Below, in pieces: positions 1-12,993 of a stretch of DNA of 64,000 nucleotides. The translations under genes and the position numbers were made by a program. The stretch is taken from positions 1,240,001 to 1,304,000 of the forward strand of contig NC_031474.1 of the NCBI RefSeq assembly GCF_000006565.2, in the 5' to 3' direction. Positions within the stretch are counted from its first letter, which is position 1, and each line of letters starts with the position of its first letter. The stretch is from Toxoplasma gondii ME49 (Eukaryota; Apicomplexa; Conoidasida; Eucoccidiorida; Sarcocystidae). The notes under the pieces are model-generated. The model was not told the origin of the DNA and did not search any database. It saw only the letters and a program-made list of their open reading frames with translations.

Positions 1-3000
1 CTGCAGCAGGATTCTACTACGTCTGCGCGGCGACTTCTGTACCATCATTGTCCAGCTCTGCAAAAGGCAACCAGCTGCAATATGGCACCGCTGTTGTCCA
101 GGCACATCGTGGACACGCAAGTTGACAGTCTCCACCCATTTGCAAAACAACGTAATCTCGTCTGCAATTGTCGTAATGGCTTGCGGAGTAGGCACCATTT
201 GCTCCCGACGTTTTTGTGACGTCTGTATTAGGCACATTCGGTGCTATACTTTTGTTATCCATACGTGTCTCAGTTTAACACACACCAGCACATGTGAGGG
301 AAAAAAGCCTCACTGCTGCCCTAACTATTTACATCGTCGTTCTTTGTGACTCCATACACTACCACCGCAACGGACTGCTAAAAGGATCTCAAAGTGTTGG
401 ATTTCAATATCCTACGGGTATTCACGTTTGTTTCGAAGTTGTGGGAATTAACAGTGTTTGTTTAGGGTAAGCATAAAACCAGTCAGGGAGTAACATGTGA
501 GACATTAGCTACCCTGCCACGAAACGGCTTGTCAGCTGAACGGGACTGTTTTCGAAGTCCATCACTCAACATGTCATTGTGGTCTCCGAGGAAATTCGTC
601 CCGTCTCCCGGGTGGCGTCCACGCCATGGCGATACGTATAGTATCAGTTTTTCGTGTCAGTGGTACGATTTCGACAGTAGAACACTTCACAAAGTTTGAA
701 TGAGGAATTCCACGGTTGGAAGCAGTATTTCATTAGAAAGGCCTGTAGCAAAACCTGCTTTTCGCACACGTCAGCGGACAATGAAATCTGATGATCACGG
801 CGAACGGCTACGAGACAGTTACTAGGGATGGGCTTGAGGATCCCTGTTAGCGGTAGTTAATTTACGATGATCACTCCCAGTATGATGGTACTCGTCATAC
901 TCACATCTGAGCAGTTCTTTTCTGTCGTTACTGCGCGTGATAACAGTAATCCTTACATACGCCTAGAACGAGACAGATGTGGATAACCTTATTCTCGTAG
1001 GATCCGCATTTATCATACCTGGCACAGCCCAATATTAACTGCGAATTCAACCATGCGGACCGTTCGTACGATGGAACACTTTCAACGTCGCGCGGCTCTC
1101 TGCAGCCATGTATGCCGCGTGTCACCCAGTCCCGCCTGACAACGAGATCTTTTGCTTCAACCTTCATGAAAAGGATCTGAGAGCCTCATTATGTACCGCA
1201 TGAAGGCAAGATACGAAAGGGAATTATTATTTGATAGTCTGCATGACGCAAGGCTATCGTAGCCTGGCACTGCGCATTTTATAGTCATGGTGAACGAGGC
1301 AACCGCTGTCTCGTTTGCCGCTCTGTTTGTGATTCCCGGTTCTGGCGCCTGGTTAACCGTCTGTGACGGAAACAGAACTCGAGGGGCACGCCATCTATCC
1401 CGTTACTGCGAGTGAGGTACAGGTTTCCACACAGATACAAAGGGCCCAGCTCTGAGTTGTCCTCCGCTGCCATACGAAGCCACACGGGGAAGTGGCTAAC
1501 TCACGACATTTTACTAGTGAAATGCTGATTGCTCTCTGGGGGCCGACCGCGGTTACGTGAACGAGTCCAGCGGTGCCAGGGCTGTTGTTGACGGCAATGG
1601 GCAAAATGGGTGTGGCCGCCTTCGGTGCGTATTTGATGTAACACCCAGAGAATTAAAACTAGTCTTCGCCTTGCCAGCGTCGCAGTAACGTGGTAGTCTC
1701 GCATGGTCTCTTTCGGGCATGCGACAGAACACACGGAAAGGTCCATCCCAGCGGCGGCGTCAGATGGTGTGTTGTGTTGCTCCTTGTTTGCGTCCAGACA
1801 CCAGTTCCCCTGGTCAGCTAACGCGCTATTCGACCCTCCAGAAGTATTTCCGTTCGAATGTAGGATTCCTCTCCGCTGGAGCTGTTGCCTACTAGACGAG
1901 CCGCTGGCTGCGGGGTATTTCAGAAGCGTCACACGCGGAACACATCGAGGATCCAGGGCCAATTAAACTGTTTCACCCGGTGATATCTTGACAAGCATTC
2001 ACATGAACACGTGATATTTCTGACGCTGCACGGGACTCCAGTTGGCACCAAGAAGTACAACTGCGCTGAAGAACAGCTATTCGACCGTGCCAGTGCCGTT
2101 TTAAACTTGCTTCGACAGGCAGTCTTGACGCTCGGTCGGATGCTTAGGCAGAAGACGAACTGCTGTGGAACAGACGAAGCTCTCTCATTGAGAGATACTC
2201 CTTGATTCCCACTTTCAACGTGTGGCCACTCTCAACTCAAATCTGCATCTCTGTCCGGTGGACCAGCCCAGCGGCAGACGTTTGCAGGCGGCAATAGTCC
2301 TGGCAAAAGACACCCTGTGTGGAACCCAGTCCGTGGCATGGAGTGCCCATCCCAGGTGGCAGGCACAGCCAGCTACTTCCAAAACAGTGGAGCAACGAGA
2401 ACTCTTGATGGGAGTAGGGATTTCTGATGCGACGCGTCTATCGTTTGGACTCCTCGCACACTCTGCCATCCGCATGGTAGCGGCCGCGCTGCAAAAAGCG
2501 CGGTAGAGAGCGTGCCTGAGAATAGGTCTAGTCCCGGGGTATCTGGCAAGTTCCTCCGATCACACACCTCCGCGAAGTTCTGTATAGTAACTACTTGCTG
2601 AACCGGAGATGTCTGTTCTTCCCATGTGAGGCCCATGGGCAACCATGGACGACCAAGGTGCAGGGTGGCGCCTGTGGTGACGGGGGAGGTGTACTGTGTC
2701 GCTCGCTATGAGGATGCCACTATCGCCTTAACAGTATTAACGCCAGACACTTTACACACGTGACGGCTAAGAACCCGGCAGAATTCTTCGTCGAACAAAA
2801 AGTACACCATCTGAACGGACTTTTATTAATCGGCGTTTTGAGCATGCAAACTTTTTACTGGTGTGGCGACGGAAGCCTCCCTTGGCTGCGGCCGAAACCT
2901 TACGAAACACTGATCCACGCACGCGTCGTAAACCACCCTTTTGCCTTGCTGAGGTTACTGTCCCTCCCACATGCGGTGCCCCAAAAGTTTTCAAGACACG

Positions 3001-3962
3001 AACCGCTGGGGTGGCAAGCTTTCTCAGTGAGAAAAGGGCCACATTTGGATAAGAAAAATAGCCGCATGTGTCACGAACGCAATGCTTTCATCATGCTCAT
3101 CTCCATCGCCGACTTTTTGCTGTCCTGGGGAATTGCGCAACCTCTTCTCTCTTGTCCGTATTTTTGCGTGCAACAGCACAATCCCGGCAACCGCCTCTCG
3201 GATTTCACCAGACTCTCGTTCCTTTCAAACGTCGGTCGTGCGACTCTTTCCGGTCCTATTGAACAAAATATTGGCTGCACTGTGCTTGGCTGTTCTTTCT
3301 TAAGAAGTGTGTGCGTTTCTGTGGTATGCTCAATGATACTTTCCATCTGTGATACCTGTGAAGATACCATCTGACGTGGTAGCATGCGAACACTCTATGC
3401 ACGGTCAAGGCACGACGTTCCGCAGTTGATTGGTTTTCAGATTCATTGAACATATTGCCGGAACACGGGACTGCAAGCTGCTCAGCTGAATCGGCGGCAG
3501 CTTTCAGAAGTTCGATGACCAAGGTCTTGTCAACAGCAGGCCGAAGAGTCGCCCGTTTCCTTTCGGATTTTTTCCTGACGGAATCTGCAGAAGCATTGAC
3601 TCCCGCTTGGTGTCTTTTCTAGACACATATTTCCTGTGTTTCGCTGGCTTACCACCTCTTTGCACTGGTCTTCTTTTTTGCTCGTGAGACTGAAGAAAAG
3701 TTGAGCTGCGGGTCCGTTCCGTCAAGGCACGTCCGCGTCTCCCATTCCTCAGGAACCGAGCTTGTTCCGTATCCCCCAGCTTTGCCGCGGATGGCGGTGT
3801 GCTGTAGCGAAGGGAGGATCAGCCTGGGAGCCTTGGGTGCTAGGAGCAAGCGAAGGGTCTGAACGAGACTCGCAAGAGGTGATATTTGTTCGCGTCTCAG
3901 CGGTACCACAGAAAGTACGCCGATGTGTGGCAAACTGTTCGCTGTCTGAGGGTCTAGCCACA
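1..3962. other. Gene-free stretch, 5' flank of the giant gene
   Basis: I see no convincing coding exon here. Open frames on both strands are short, overlap each other and lack protein-like composition. The longest (2760-3374, plus) overlaps equally open frames in other phases. The last few hundred bases before 3963 should contain the promoter and 5' untranslated region of the giant plus-strand gene. The frame of that gene is open from about 3762 but contains no ATG before 3963. A terminal or small exon of a neighbouring gene outside the window cannot be excluded. Confidence 0.55.
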
Positions 3963-6900
3963 ATGCCCCACACTAGTTACTCCTTCTGCACGCTGCGTCC
4001 GCAGCCTCCGTCTTTCGACCGAGACGCTCATGCGTACGGGAAGGGTTTCAAAGAAAAGCGGAGTTTTTCCAACAGTTCTTCAACAGCTTTCGACGCCGAG
4101 TTCTTCGGGCACGCGGCAGACGCGTACCCGCTGCCCGACCGCATGCCTCGCCACCTCTTGACTCACACCGAGGTTCTCTTTCCGACAGGGTCTGAACCTT
4201 GGACGGGAGGCGGCTACGATGCATTCCATGTTGACCCGGCGTGTGCCGTCTTTCCCGACGGTCCCAGTCCAGCCGAAAGTTCAAGCCCTTCGCGAGACAC
4301 CGGAAGTTCCTTCCCCATCGTCCATCCGTGGATGTGCTCAAACGCAACCGCGAATCGACAGAGGCGCTCTCGCGGCCTTCCCGACTCGAGAGAAGCGTTC
4401 TTGGCTCGGTCCTCTGTCCAGACCTACGCTCCCGACGCCGCGTCGCTCCAGCCTCAGACCTCGCGTTTCGGCGTGCCGACGCATCCACACCCGTGGACTC
4501 TTCCGACCGCTTACTCAGGAGCCTGCGCACTGCCGTCCGACACTCGGCCAGACGAGACCCTCGCAGAAGAGACCTTCGCGCTCCCCCCGTCTGGCAGCGG
4601 CCTCCGGAGTTCCTTCAGAGCGGCTTCGCTTCCGCCGCTGCCCACGACGCTCGACGCCGTCTCTCCGAGGCGACATCGTGGAAGCGAAGCCGCCTGTGCA
4701 GACGCGAGAAGGGCCGCGCGGCACTCTTCAGGCTGCCCGCGACGCTGCCGAGGGGACTGTTCCTGCGCCCAGAGTGACTCGCGGAAAACATGCTCGACCG
4801 TCGTCGCCTCTGGGGGAAGGGCGGGATGCTTGCATGCACATGGCATGAAGAAGACGCAGCAGCAACCGAAAAGACGGCGGCGTCGAGAGGCAGCTGCGGA
4901 GCGCGAGCGACATACCCTCCAGGGACATGGAGAGGAACCGCGCAGACGCTCCGCGGCGTGGAGAACGACTGGGAACTCTGGAGATGCGCTTTCTCCGGCC
5001 TCGACGCGGTCGTCGAACTCCGACCTTGCAAACAGGCAGAGAGAGACAGAACACCACACGGGGCGGGAAGGCGTCACATTTTTCGAGCGGAAGAAGCGGG
5101 AAGGGTCTAGCGAAAACAGCGATCCACGCACTAACACAGACGCGAGGAGTGGACACACACGGAAAGGAGCCGACAGAAATCGCAGAGAAGGTGAACGCCG
5201 TGCCACGGACAGGCGGCAGTCGCCGCGGCGAAGCTCCTCTTCCACTGCGATGCTGCGACAGCCTCCGGGCTCAGACCTCGCGACGCAGGGAACGCTTCGG
5301 TGGGGGACCTCGAGGCATCCGCAAAAACAGAAAGACCCTCCCTTTCACGCGCACAGACTCTCCGAGGGACGACGTCGTGAGTTCCAAGTCGATCCCTTTG
5401 AGTCGCCTAGAGAAGATGTTGAGGAAAGCGAGAATGCGGTGTCTTCGTGGCTCTGTTCGCCGAGAGACGCGGGTGAAGCGGCGCGGCCTCTAAGTCGCCA
5501 GCGACTGCGGGTGGACGCGAAAAGCGCGAGAACGAAGGCCGACAGAGACTTGAAAGAATCCACTCACTTGAACGAGCGTCGACGTGTAGGTGAGCTGAAG
5601 CGACCGTCTCGACTGTCGGCTAGTGAGGAGGAAACAGCCGATCCGTCAGCCTCGAGTGACGACTCGAGATTTGGGGTGCCGAACCCACAAACGGCACACA
5701 ACGAAGTATGGCCGTCGTCGACTCGGCGCGAGGAAACGCCCTCCCTCTGGACGCCGTCTGTCGTTCCTGGCGGCCAGCAACTGCTGTGGCAGCAGACGAC
5801 GCGGCGTCTGACTGTGGAGGAAGAGCAGGCGGTCGCCTGCCTCTCCGGAAACTGCGACGAGCGCCGGGGCCGGGTGTTTACGGACGAAAGCCCCGAGCTC
5901 GGCTGTCTCGTCACCGCGCCCGACGCCGTTTGTCCGCAGTGCCATGCCGTGCAGGACCTGCAGCGCACCGGCTCGTTCCCTGCGGCTCCTCACATGAGCG
6001 CTGGTCCTTCTCTCTTGTTTGAGGACTCGGAAAGAAGGCCGACGACAAGCTTCGTTCCTGAAGCAGGAGCGCGCGACCCGGATCCCCGGAGAAGCAACGT
6101 TCTTTCCTCGGACGGAAAGCGCCTTCCTCCCCTCGCACGCGGCTGCTGCGTCACCCCCGACGCACAGGCTCCAGGAGATCTTGTCCACTTGCTGATGGAA
6201 AAGGAGCGCTGCATGCGTGGGCTGGAGAGGCAGCTGAGTGCCCTGCAGGTGGAACACCGCACTCTTCTCGCGCTCGCCGACGGCTCTTCATTGCCTTCTG
6301 CCTGCCTGCGCGTGCCTGAAGAAAACAACGAAGGATGGCGAGAAGATGGCAGTTTCTTGAACGCACGCAGTTCGACCGGACCCGGGGAGCAACCGCCGCC
6401 TGCGTCTTTTACGGCCGTAACAAGTTTCAGAGGCATTCGAGGAACAAAACGAAAAGTCGCGCCCGTCCACTGTCCGTACAGCGACGAGAAAGTGTTTCCT
6501 GGAGTTCATGTCTCAAGTCACACACCCAGCTCGGCCTTCGCTTTTCCAGAAGTTGAAAAGCCTTTCCAAAAGCCATTTTTCTTTCCGCCGCTCGACGCAG
6601 AGGAAGAGAAACGCGTCCGAGGCGAGGCGGCACGCGCTGCCCTCGGCTTCCCTTCCTTCTCGCCCTATCAGCGGGTTTATGGGTCGGTGGAGGTCGACCA
6701 GAGGAAGGGATGTGCACAGAGTTTCGAACAGAAAAAATGTTTCAGAGAAGAAAAACACCGAGGCTTCACAGGTCACCTGCCGCCAGGCCACATTCAGGAA
6801 CGAAGTAAGGCCCCGCTCCGCTCTCGACAGAGACATGCGAAGGACTGCGGCTACGGGAGAATCCCAGACACTCTTGGAGACACTTTCGGAGACACCCCTG

Positions 6901-9900
6901 GAGACACTTTCGGAGACACCCCTGGAGACACGTGTGGGGACATTCCTGGAGACACATGTGGGGACATTCCTGGAGACATCTTCGGAGACACTGTTCCTGC
7001 TATGCGCGGAGTGAGGCGTCTGCCTTCGATGCCTCGATTGCGGACGAGACAGTTTATCGAGGGCGGGAGAGAGGCGTTATTGGCTCACCGGAGAGTAAGA
7101 GGTCGTCCGCTGTTCCCGCCGTGTCTGGCGGGGCCTGGCGACGAGGCTCGGCAGCCTCCGGCGCGTCAGCGAGCGGACGCGCAGCGGACGCAAGGGTGTT
7201 GTCTGCATGCGTCCGCTGTCCTTGCAGGGGAGCGCGTGTGTCGCGCAAGTGAGAGGCTGCACGAGAAAATCAAGAAATCTTGAGAGTTCCTCAACGCCGC
7301 TTTTTAACCGACCCCAGAAGCGAATCACTTTCCTCAGTCTGACCGTCTCTGTAGATTCATCGCAGACGCCCCCGAGGACGCACGCGAACTCTCATCGAAG
7401 ATCACCGAAATTGTTTCAAGATTCGCCTTTCCATTCCCCCGTTTGCTCCGTTGTCTCTTTGTCTTTGTTTTCTCAGATCTCTCCCACAGAGCTGCTCACC
7501 CTGCCAGATTTCAGCGCGTCGCTACGGCGCCTGCAGCTCTAGGCGAAGCCTTCCCAACGCATCTCTCGCCTGTGAGCGAGAGCGATGGAGAGGAGAGCAG
7601 AGACGGCCTCGCCTATCCTGCCTATCCTCGAAGAAGACGGTGCCGGACACATGCATTTGCAGAAGGCAGCTTGCATGCGCGCCATATCGCGGACGCAGGA
7701 AACCCCAACGGGGGTGAGGCCCTCTACGAACAGGACCTTCGAAGTGGATACGCGAGACTTTCTTCAGCCTCAAAGCGCAGAGACAAGTGCGCCATTCCCT
7801 ATATGGATGCATCACGTCCGGACGCCACATTCCAAGGGCCAGGGCGAGAGAGGAGCAGAAAGGAGGAGACAGAGGGCCTTGAAGGACGCTGGCAGCAAGA
7901 GAAGGAAGAAAGATATGCCCAGAAGGCGAGAGGCGGACTGGAAGCCTGGGAGAGACATCCGGAGAAGAAAACGACAAATTCCAACGTGTCAGGGAGTGCG
8001 GCGGTCGACTCCCACTCGCGCGAGAGTCGAGAGGAGCAAAGGCGGCACCCGGTCGCAAGAGCGGCCGTGGAAGTTCTCCGTAAAGCAAAGGAACGCAGAG
8101 GAATGGCTGCGCGCACGACTGTCAGCAGCCAGCTAGAGCGGGAAAAGGACCTAGAGAGAGAAAGCGACAGAGATTTCATGTCAGATGGCAGAGGGGATGG
8201 GGAAGATGTGGAGAGGCGCACAGAAAAGGAGAGCCGGAAAGGAAATGGTAGAGAGAAGAGACAAAAGCGTTTCTCTGTAGAGGTGAGAGAGTCGCCACAG
8301 ATGCACAGGCGACGCGCGAGCCTGGCGGGAGAAGAGTGGAGAGAGGCGGGAGACATCGGAGAGGAGAGCGAAGCGGGACCGCATACAGAACTGGAAGTCG
8401 AGGCGGATGTCGTGGAGAAGAAGAGCGAGAAGACACGGAGGACGAGACACCGGCCAGTGAAGAAGAAGGCCGAACCGGCCCTGGACAGAAAGAAGACTCA
8501 AGGCGATCTCGAAGAGGACGAAGGAGAGGCGCCGAGAGCCGCACTGTCTCGTCGTACGAGGACAAAGGTAGATGAAGACGGAGAGGAAACAAGAGGAAAA
8601 GCGAAGGAGAAAACGTCGGGAAACGCAAGAGGGAGGGGAGACAACACCGGTTCTGTTGCTTCTGAGGGAGCTCCACAGCCCCGCGGGCCTCTGCGCCGGA
8701 GTCCGCGGCTGGAAGGCCAGGAACAGCGTCGGCAAGAACGCGAAGCGGAGCAAGAATATGTGGAGACACACGCGACGAAGACAGAAGGACAAGCGACGGA
8801 CACTCTGGGATGTGGAGACAGTCCAGAAGACGCCCTCGACGATCTGTTCTCCTTTGACTCACCTTCCCCCGAGTGCGCCCCCGCTGTCAGCTCGTCTCTT
8901 CCCGCGGGGAGTGGACGGCGAAAGGCCTCTCAAACGGAGAAGAACAAGAAGAGAAGGGAAGTTGCTGCTTCGACAGAGTCTCCTCGTGGCCGGCGTTCAG
9001 GGCGAGAAAGCCGCAAGACGCGAGAGCGAGAGAATCTGCTCCTCTCTCTTTCTCCGGCGACTCAGGCTCCAGCTTCGGTCTCTCGGAGGGAGGCAGAGGC
9101 GGCTTCTGTTGCGCCTGCTCGCTTTCCCTTGAGTTCTGCGGACAGCGTTGGCGTAGCAGAGAGGTCCCGAGTCTTCTCGTCACTCGAAGACGCTGCCTCC
9201 TCGCCGTCGGCGGCAAGAGAGCAAGGAGGGGAGCAAGGAGAGGAGAAGGAGCGAAGCTCGACGACGACCGCGAACGCGACGAAGCTCTCTCCGCTTCAGC
9301 CTTCGGAAAAGCCGCGCTCCGAACGCACTTTGAAAGACAGCAAAGACAACGACTCAGCGTCGGCAGGCCGCCCACGTCAAAAGCGAAGCCGAACCACTAG
9401 CGTTCTACGAAGGGAGGAGAAGCGGCCGACTCTAGTTCATGATGCAAAGACGCTGCAGAGACTCCGGAGAGAAGAACTGGAAACCATTCCCTCGCCGATC
9501 GTCACGCGAATTCGACTGGGGCTCTTCGACCGGCTGTCTCTGATGAAAAAAACGAACGCAGGAGACAAAGAGAGCGACAGAAAGCCTGCGGCTCGGGCCG
9601 GCGCGAGTGAGGGAAGCGGAAACCAGCTCGATGACAGTCAAGAGCGAACGCCTCGCCGACACTCCACACAAAAGACGACGCAAGCAGAGCCGAGCGCAGA
9701 AGCCTTCCGGGGACAAAGGAGACGAGGAGACAAAGAAGGACGCAAAGAGGAAGGTGCAGAAGGGAGTAAACCGGGGGATAACGAAGGGGGAACGCGAGTT
9801 CCACTTGCGAGCACTGCGGCGCGCAACGAGAAGGCGGAAGCGAGAGGTGCAGAGGATGAGGAGGGAGGCGGAGAAGAGGAGTCCGCGCAGCCAGGCGAAG

Positions 9901-10355
9901 CTTTTGCGGGTGGATCTGTGAAGAGAAGAGGCGCCTCAGGAAGCTCTAGAGAAAGGAACGAGTCTTCAGAGACTGTCGCGACGACGCCCTCCTGGAGGGC
10001 CGTCGAGGACGGCGTTCAGGCAGGCGACAGACTCGGCGGGCGGGTCGTCCGGCGCGGGACCGACGTGCGGAACCGCGCATTCTCGTCAACTCTGCTTCGG
10101 CTTATAAACGGAGACATGCGGGTCACCACGGAGAAAGACGTCCACCTGTTTATCACGAACTACTGCCTTGAAAAGGGTCTGAGACAGCTGCGGTCCGTCG
10201 CCAATGGGAAGAAAGTCAAAAAGTGGCCGATAGGCAAAGACCCGCTCCTTCGCGTTCTCTTCGGCGAGGCAGCAAATACGTTTCCTGCGAGCAAAGCGGA
10301 AATGATGGAGACTCTCAGGAAAAACAAGCACATCTCGTACTTTTCCATCGCGTGA
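3963..10355 (+). CDS. Giant charged, low-complexity protein of unknown function (2054 aa, 2 exons)
   Basis: I do not recognise this protein. Exon 1 is 3963-7248 and exon 2 is 7477-10355. The 228-nt intron has a CGCAA|GTGAGA donor and a pyrimidine-rich TTTTCTCAG acceptor and keeps the frame, giving 2055 codons including stop. The start is the first in-frame ATG and has A at -3. Most of the protein is disordered and rich in Arg, Glu, Ser and Lys. A short helical, coiled-coil-like segment lies near 6180-6260 (LVHLLMEKERCMRGLERQL). Imperfect GDTFGDTP repeats lie at 6876-6992. The last ~110 residues, from about 10015, look folded (VRNRAFSSTLLRLINGDM, then KKVKKWPIGKDPLLRVLF) and may be the functional domain. 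The second half is dense in basic Arg/Lys patches, which would suit a nuclear or cytoskeletal scaffold, but that is a guess. Long continuous coding with matched phase makes the gene itself solid. Confidence 0.8.
6876..6992 (+). repeat. Coding tandem repeat, 24-nt period (GDTFGDTP-like)
   Basis: About five imperfect 24-nt units built on GGAGACAC(T/C) sit inside exon 1 of the giant gene and translate as alternating GDTF/GDTP and GDTC/GDIP. The last units drift (ACATGTGGGGACATTCC). Such in-frame repeats usually vary in number between strains. Confidence 0.85.
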
Positions 10356-12226
10356 CGAAGGCTATAAAAACCAAGGGAAAAGAACATTCTTTTCGAATTG
10401 CCTCGCATTCATCGAGGAAGTCGCTGTCTCATATGCGACCTAGTTACACATTTTTATATGTATATGCATGCATGCATAGACATGTGGGAATGCATGTGCA
10501 TCTGATTGTCAATGGACTTACTGATGGTGATACATGAACTAAGCAGTTGAGATACTTTAGAGCATCTGCCAGGGAGCTGCAGACGCCCGCCACACACCCT
10601 CAACGTACAAGAGGTAGCTTGATTTGATTCTACAGTTTCACAGGTGTCTACGCCAGGAGATGCGTCTGAGCCGACACAGCACAGATCGCAAATAGTTGAG
10701 ACGCTAGCCGACGTCTGCCGCACGGCACACAGCGACTTAGTCAGCGCTGTTTGCCAGCGAGGTGGAGAAATTGCGGAGAAGAGTTCAAAGCAGGACTGGG
10801 AGCGCAAAAACCCACTGGACGCTGTAGCCTTATTTTTCTGAGTCAGTACACGGAAACCACTCCAGAGAACCGTGTCACTCTCTTAGCCACCTGAGGTGGG
10901 TGGCCGCGACGAAGCTGACGGAGAAACGACACTGGTTTTCCGCAAAAGACGTGAGACGGGGAGCAATGTGGACACCATGTCTCTTTTTCGAGCTTTCTTT
11001 CTTAAATTCCTGACGGGCGCGTCTCCGTTCCAGATTAGAAGCAAACGAACTCGTCGATGGGCTTCGCCGTCGAAACGGACTGCGGAAAAGCACGAAAGGA
11101 ATGCGCTCGTTTTGTGGAGAGTCGTGCAAGAAACGCGAAACCTGGATGTCCATGTGAACCGTTGTGGCAGTTTTCGTTTGCTGATGATGAGACTGCATTC
11201 CCAGGAAAAGAAAAGCGGTGACCACTGTGGCCGGCACGACAGAACAGCCGAAGTGTGCGCTTGCAACTGGTGCGACGAGGATCAGCCGTCTGTGTACATC
11301 GTCAAATCAGACGCACTGATTATGACTGTGTCTCTATTGCACTGTCGAGATCTTGCTAGGTTCGCCACGTACAAAGGTAGGTCGTACACATGTGCAGTTC
11401 TTTGTAGGTTGTGACGTGCAAACAATCCTGGAACGAGTTCGCTACTCGTTCGGTTTCGGGGAGAACGAACATACAATTAAGAGAAATTGATCTATCGCAG
11501 GCTCGGTCGAAAATCTCGTATATTCACTGCATAGATGACATGTGACTTCTAGCACTTCGAGGTCATACTGACGGCAACAAGAAACGTTTCCGAGAAAAGG
11601 TACGCGAAAGTAAACGGTGTCCACACACTTCTATTATTTCGTCGTCAGAGTGACCTCCAAGTAACAGAAGCCACAAACGATCTACATAGCGAAGACACGG
11701 GATCTTCGACCCAGCTTGCGATAGGAAGTTTATCTTGGATCACTGCCTCTGATGTATTTCAGCGCCCCGGCAAGGGTGAAGACTTCTCGCATGTCTCCAC
11801 GAACCCGCGTGCTGTTTCTGTTTTTTCCTCGGTTTTTCGAAGTCGCTGTGGAGCTTTGCTCGTGCCGATTAAGTCACGTCCTGCTTCTTCTGTATCTTCG
11901 GCGCGTGACTTTCGCGGCAGTGAAAATCCGCTTCCTGCGGCCGGTCAACTGCAGTGTCCAGCCGTGAAAACACAACTCCAGTCTCGTATTGGCTCACTGA
12001 CGTCTCTACTCCACTCGAAATTCAGCCTTCCTATTTCTACTCGTCTCTATTTCCCGACAGTTTCTCTTGAGTCCTCTGCGCAACTGTCAAAGTGCGGAAA
12101 ACCGATCAGCAGCGCGGAAAGCGAAAATGCAAACGACGGGAGAAAAGTTGCTGCAAACGAATGCGAGAAGGCCGACACGTCAGGGAACTGCGTTCCGAAG
12201 TGAACGAGCACTACAGGAAGAGAAAA

Positions 12227-12350
12227 AAATCAGGAGACCACGGTCTGCCTAACGGAACAACCGCGAAACTGAGTCTTAGGAAATCAGGAGGCCACGGTCT
12301 GCCTAAGGGAACACCCGCGAAACTGAGTCTTAGGAAATCAGGAGACCCGC
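12227..12350. repeat. 54-nt direct tandem repeat, about 2.3 copies
   Basis: Units begin at 12227, 12281 and 12335 with AAATCAGGAG. The first two full units differ at only a few positions (for example GAGACCACGG versus GAGGCCACGG, and AACGG versus AAGGG). The third is truncated after about 15 bases. It lies between two convergent genes and shows no clear coding function, although one frame stays open through it. Confidence 0.85.
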
Positions 12351-12716
12351 GGCGTTCCCCCAAAAAAGAGACCCCGCAAGAAATAATTGCTGTTTTGCGC
12401 GCTCGCGGCCCACCCATAGAGTGCTGCATTTTCCCTGTCGTTTTCAACCGAAAAGCTCTTCAGTTGAAATGCATCGAAAGTCACACGTCTTCTTTCCCTG
12501 CACCTCAAATCCTCGACGGCACTTCACGGTTCCCACACAGAATACAACCTGTCAAAACAGTGTTTGTTTCCACTCTTGAAAATGTCTCGGAGTCAAAAGG
12601 CACCTGCTTTTCAACGGTCCCGTGAGTCGCAAGAAAGAAAGAGATCTGTATACTGGGTTCTCTTCACCTCTGCTGAGATGTGCACCAGTTCTCATGTGAC
12701 TCCCACTCCCACACTC

Positions 12717-12990
12717 TACATATATATACATATATATATATATACGTAGATACATATTTCGTTTAATATACAACTTCAGCGAGGTTGAATCGGTGATGAC
12801 ACTTATACATGCATACAGTACATATATACATGTACACGTGGAGGCACGTCTTTCGCTGTACATACACCCACGTACATATACATATATCTATGTATAGTTT
12901 TATATATTGTATATGCACATACGCAACTGGATATGCGTCACGGCATGCATGAAAACATATATATATATATATATATGCATATATACATGC
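12717..12990. repeat. AT-rich dinucleotide microsatellites
   Basis: Runs of TATATA/CATATA occur at 12717-12747 and again at 12955-12990, with ATATAC-type sequence between. They end immediately before the stop codon of the minus-strand MFS gene, in its 3' flank. Confidence 0.8.
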
Positions 12991-12993
12991 ATA

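Larger units (their letters stand above)
10356..12993. other. Convergent intergenic region with repeats
   Basis: This separates the stop of the giant plus-strand gene from the stop of the minus-strand MFS gene, so it should hold both 3' untranslated regions and poly(A) sites. I see only short open frames. TGCATGCATGCAT occurs near 10465. A 54-nt tandem repeat and two AT-rich microsatellites lie toward the right end and are listed separately. Confidence 0.6.

Noticed and set aside
2760..3374. 204-codon plus-strand open frame with hydrophobic stretches
   Set aside because: Other frames over the same bases are equally open, composition is not protein-like, and no splice signals or start context support it.
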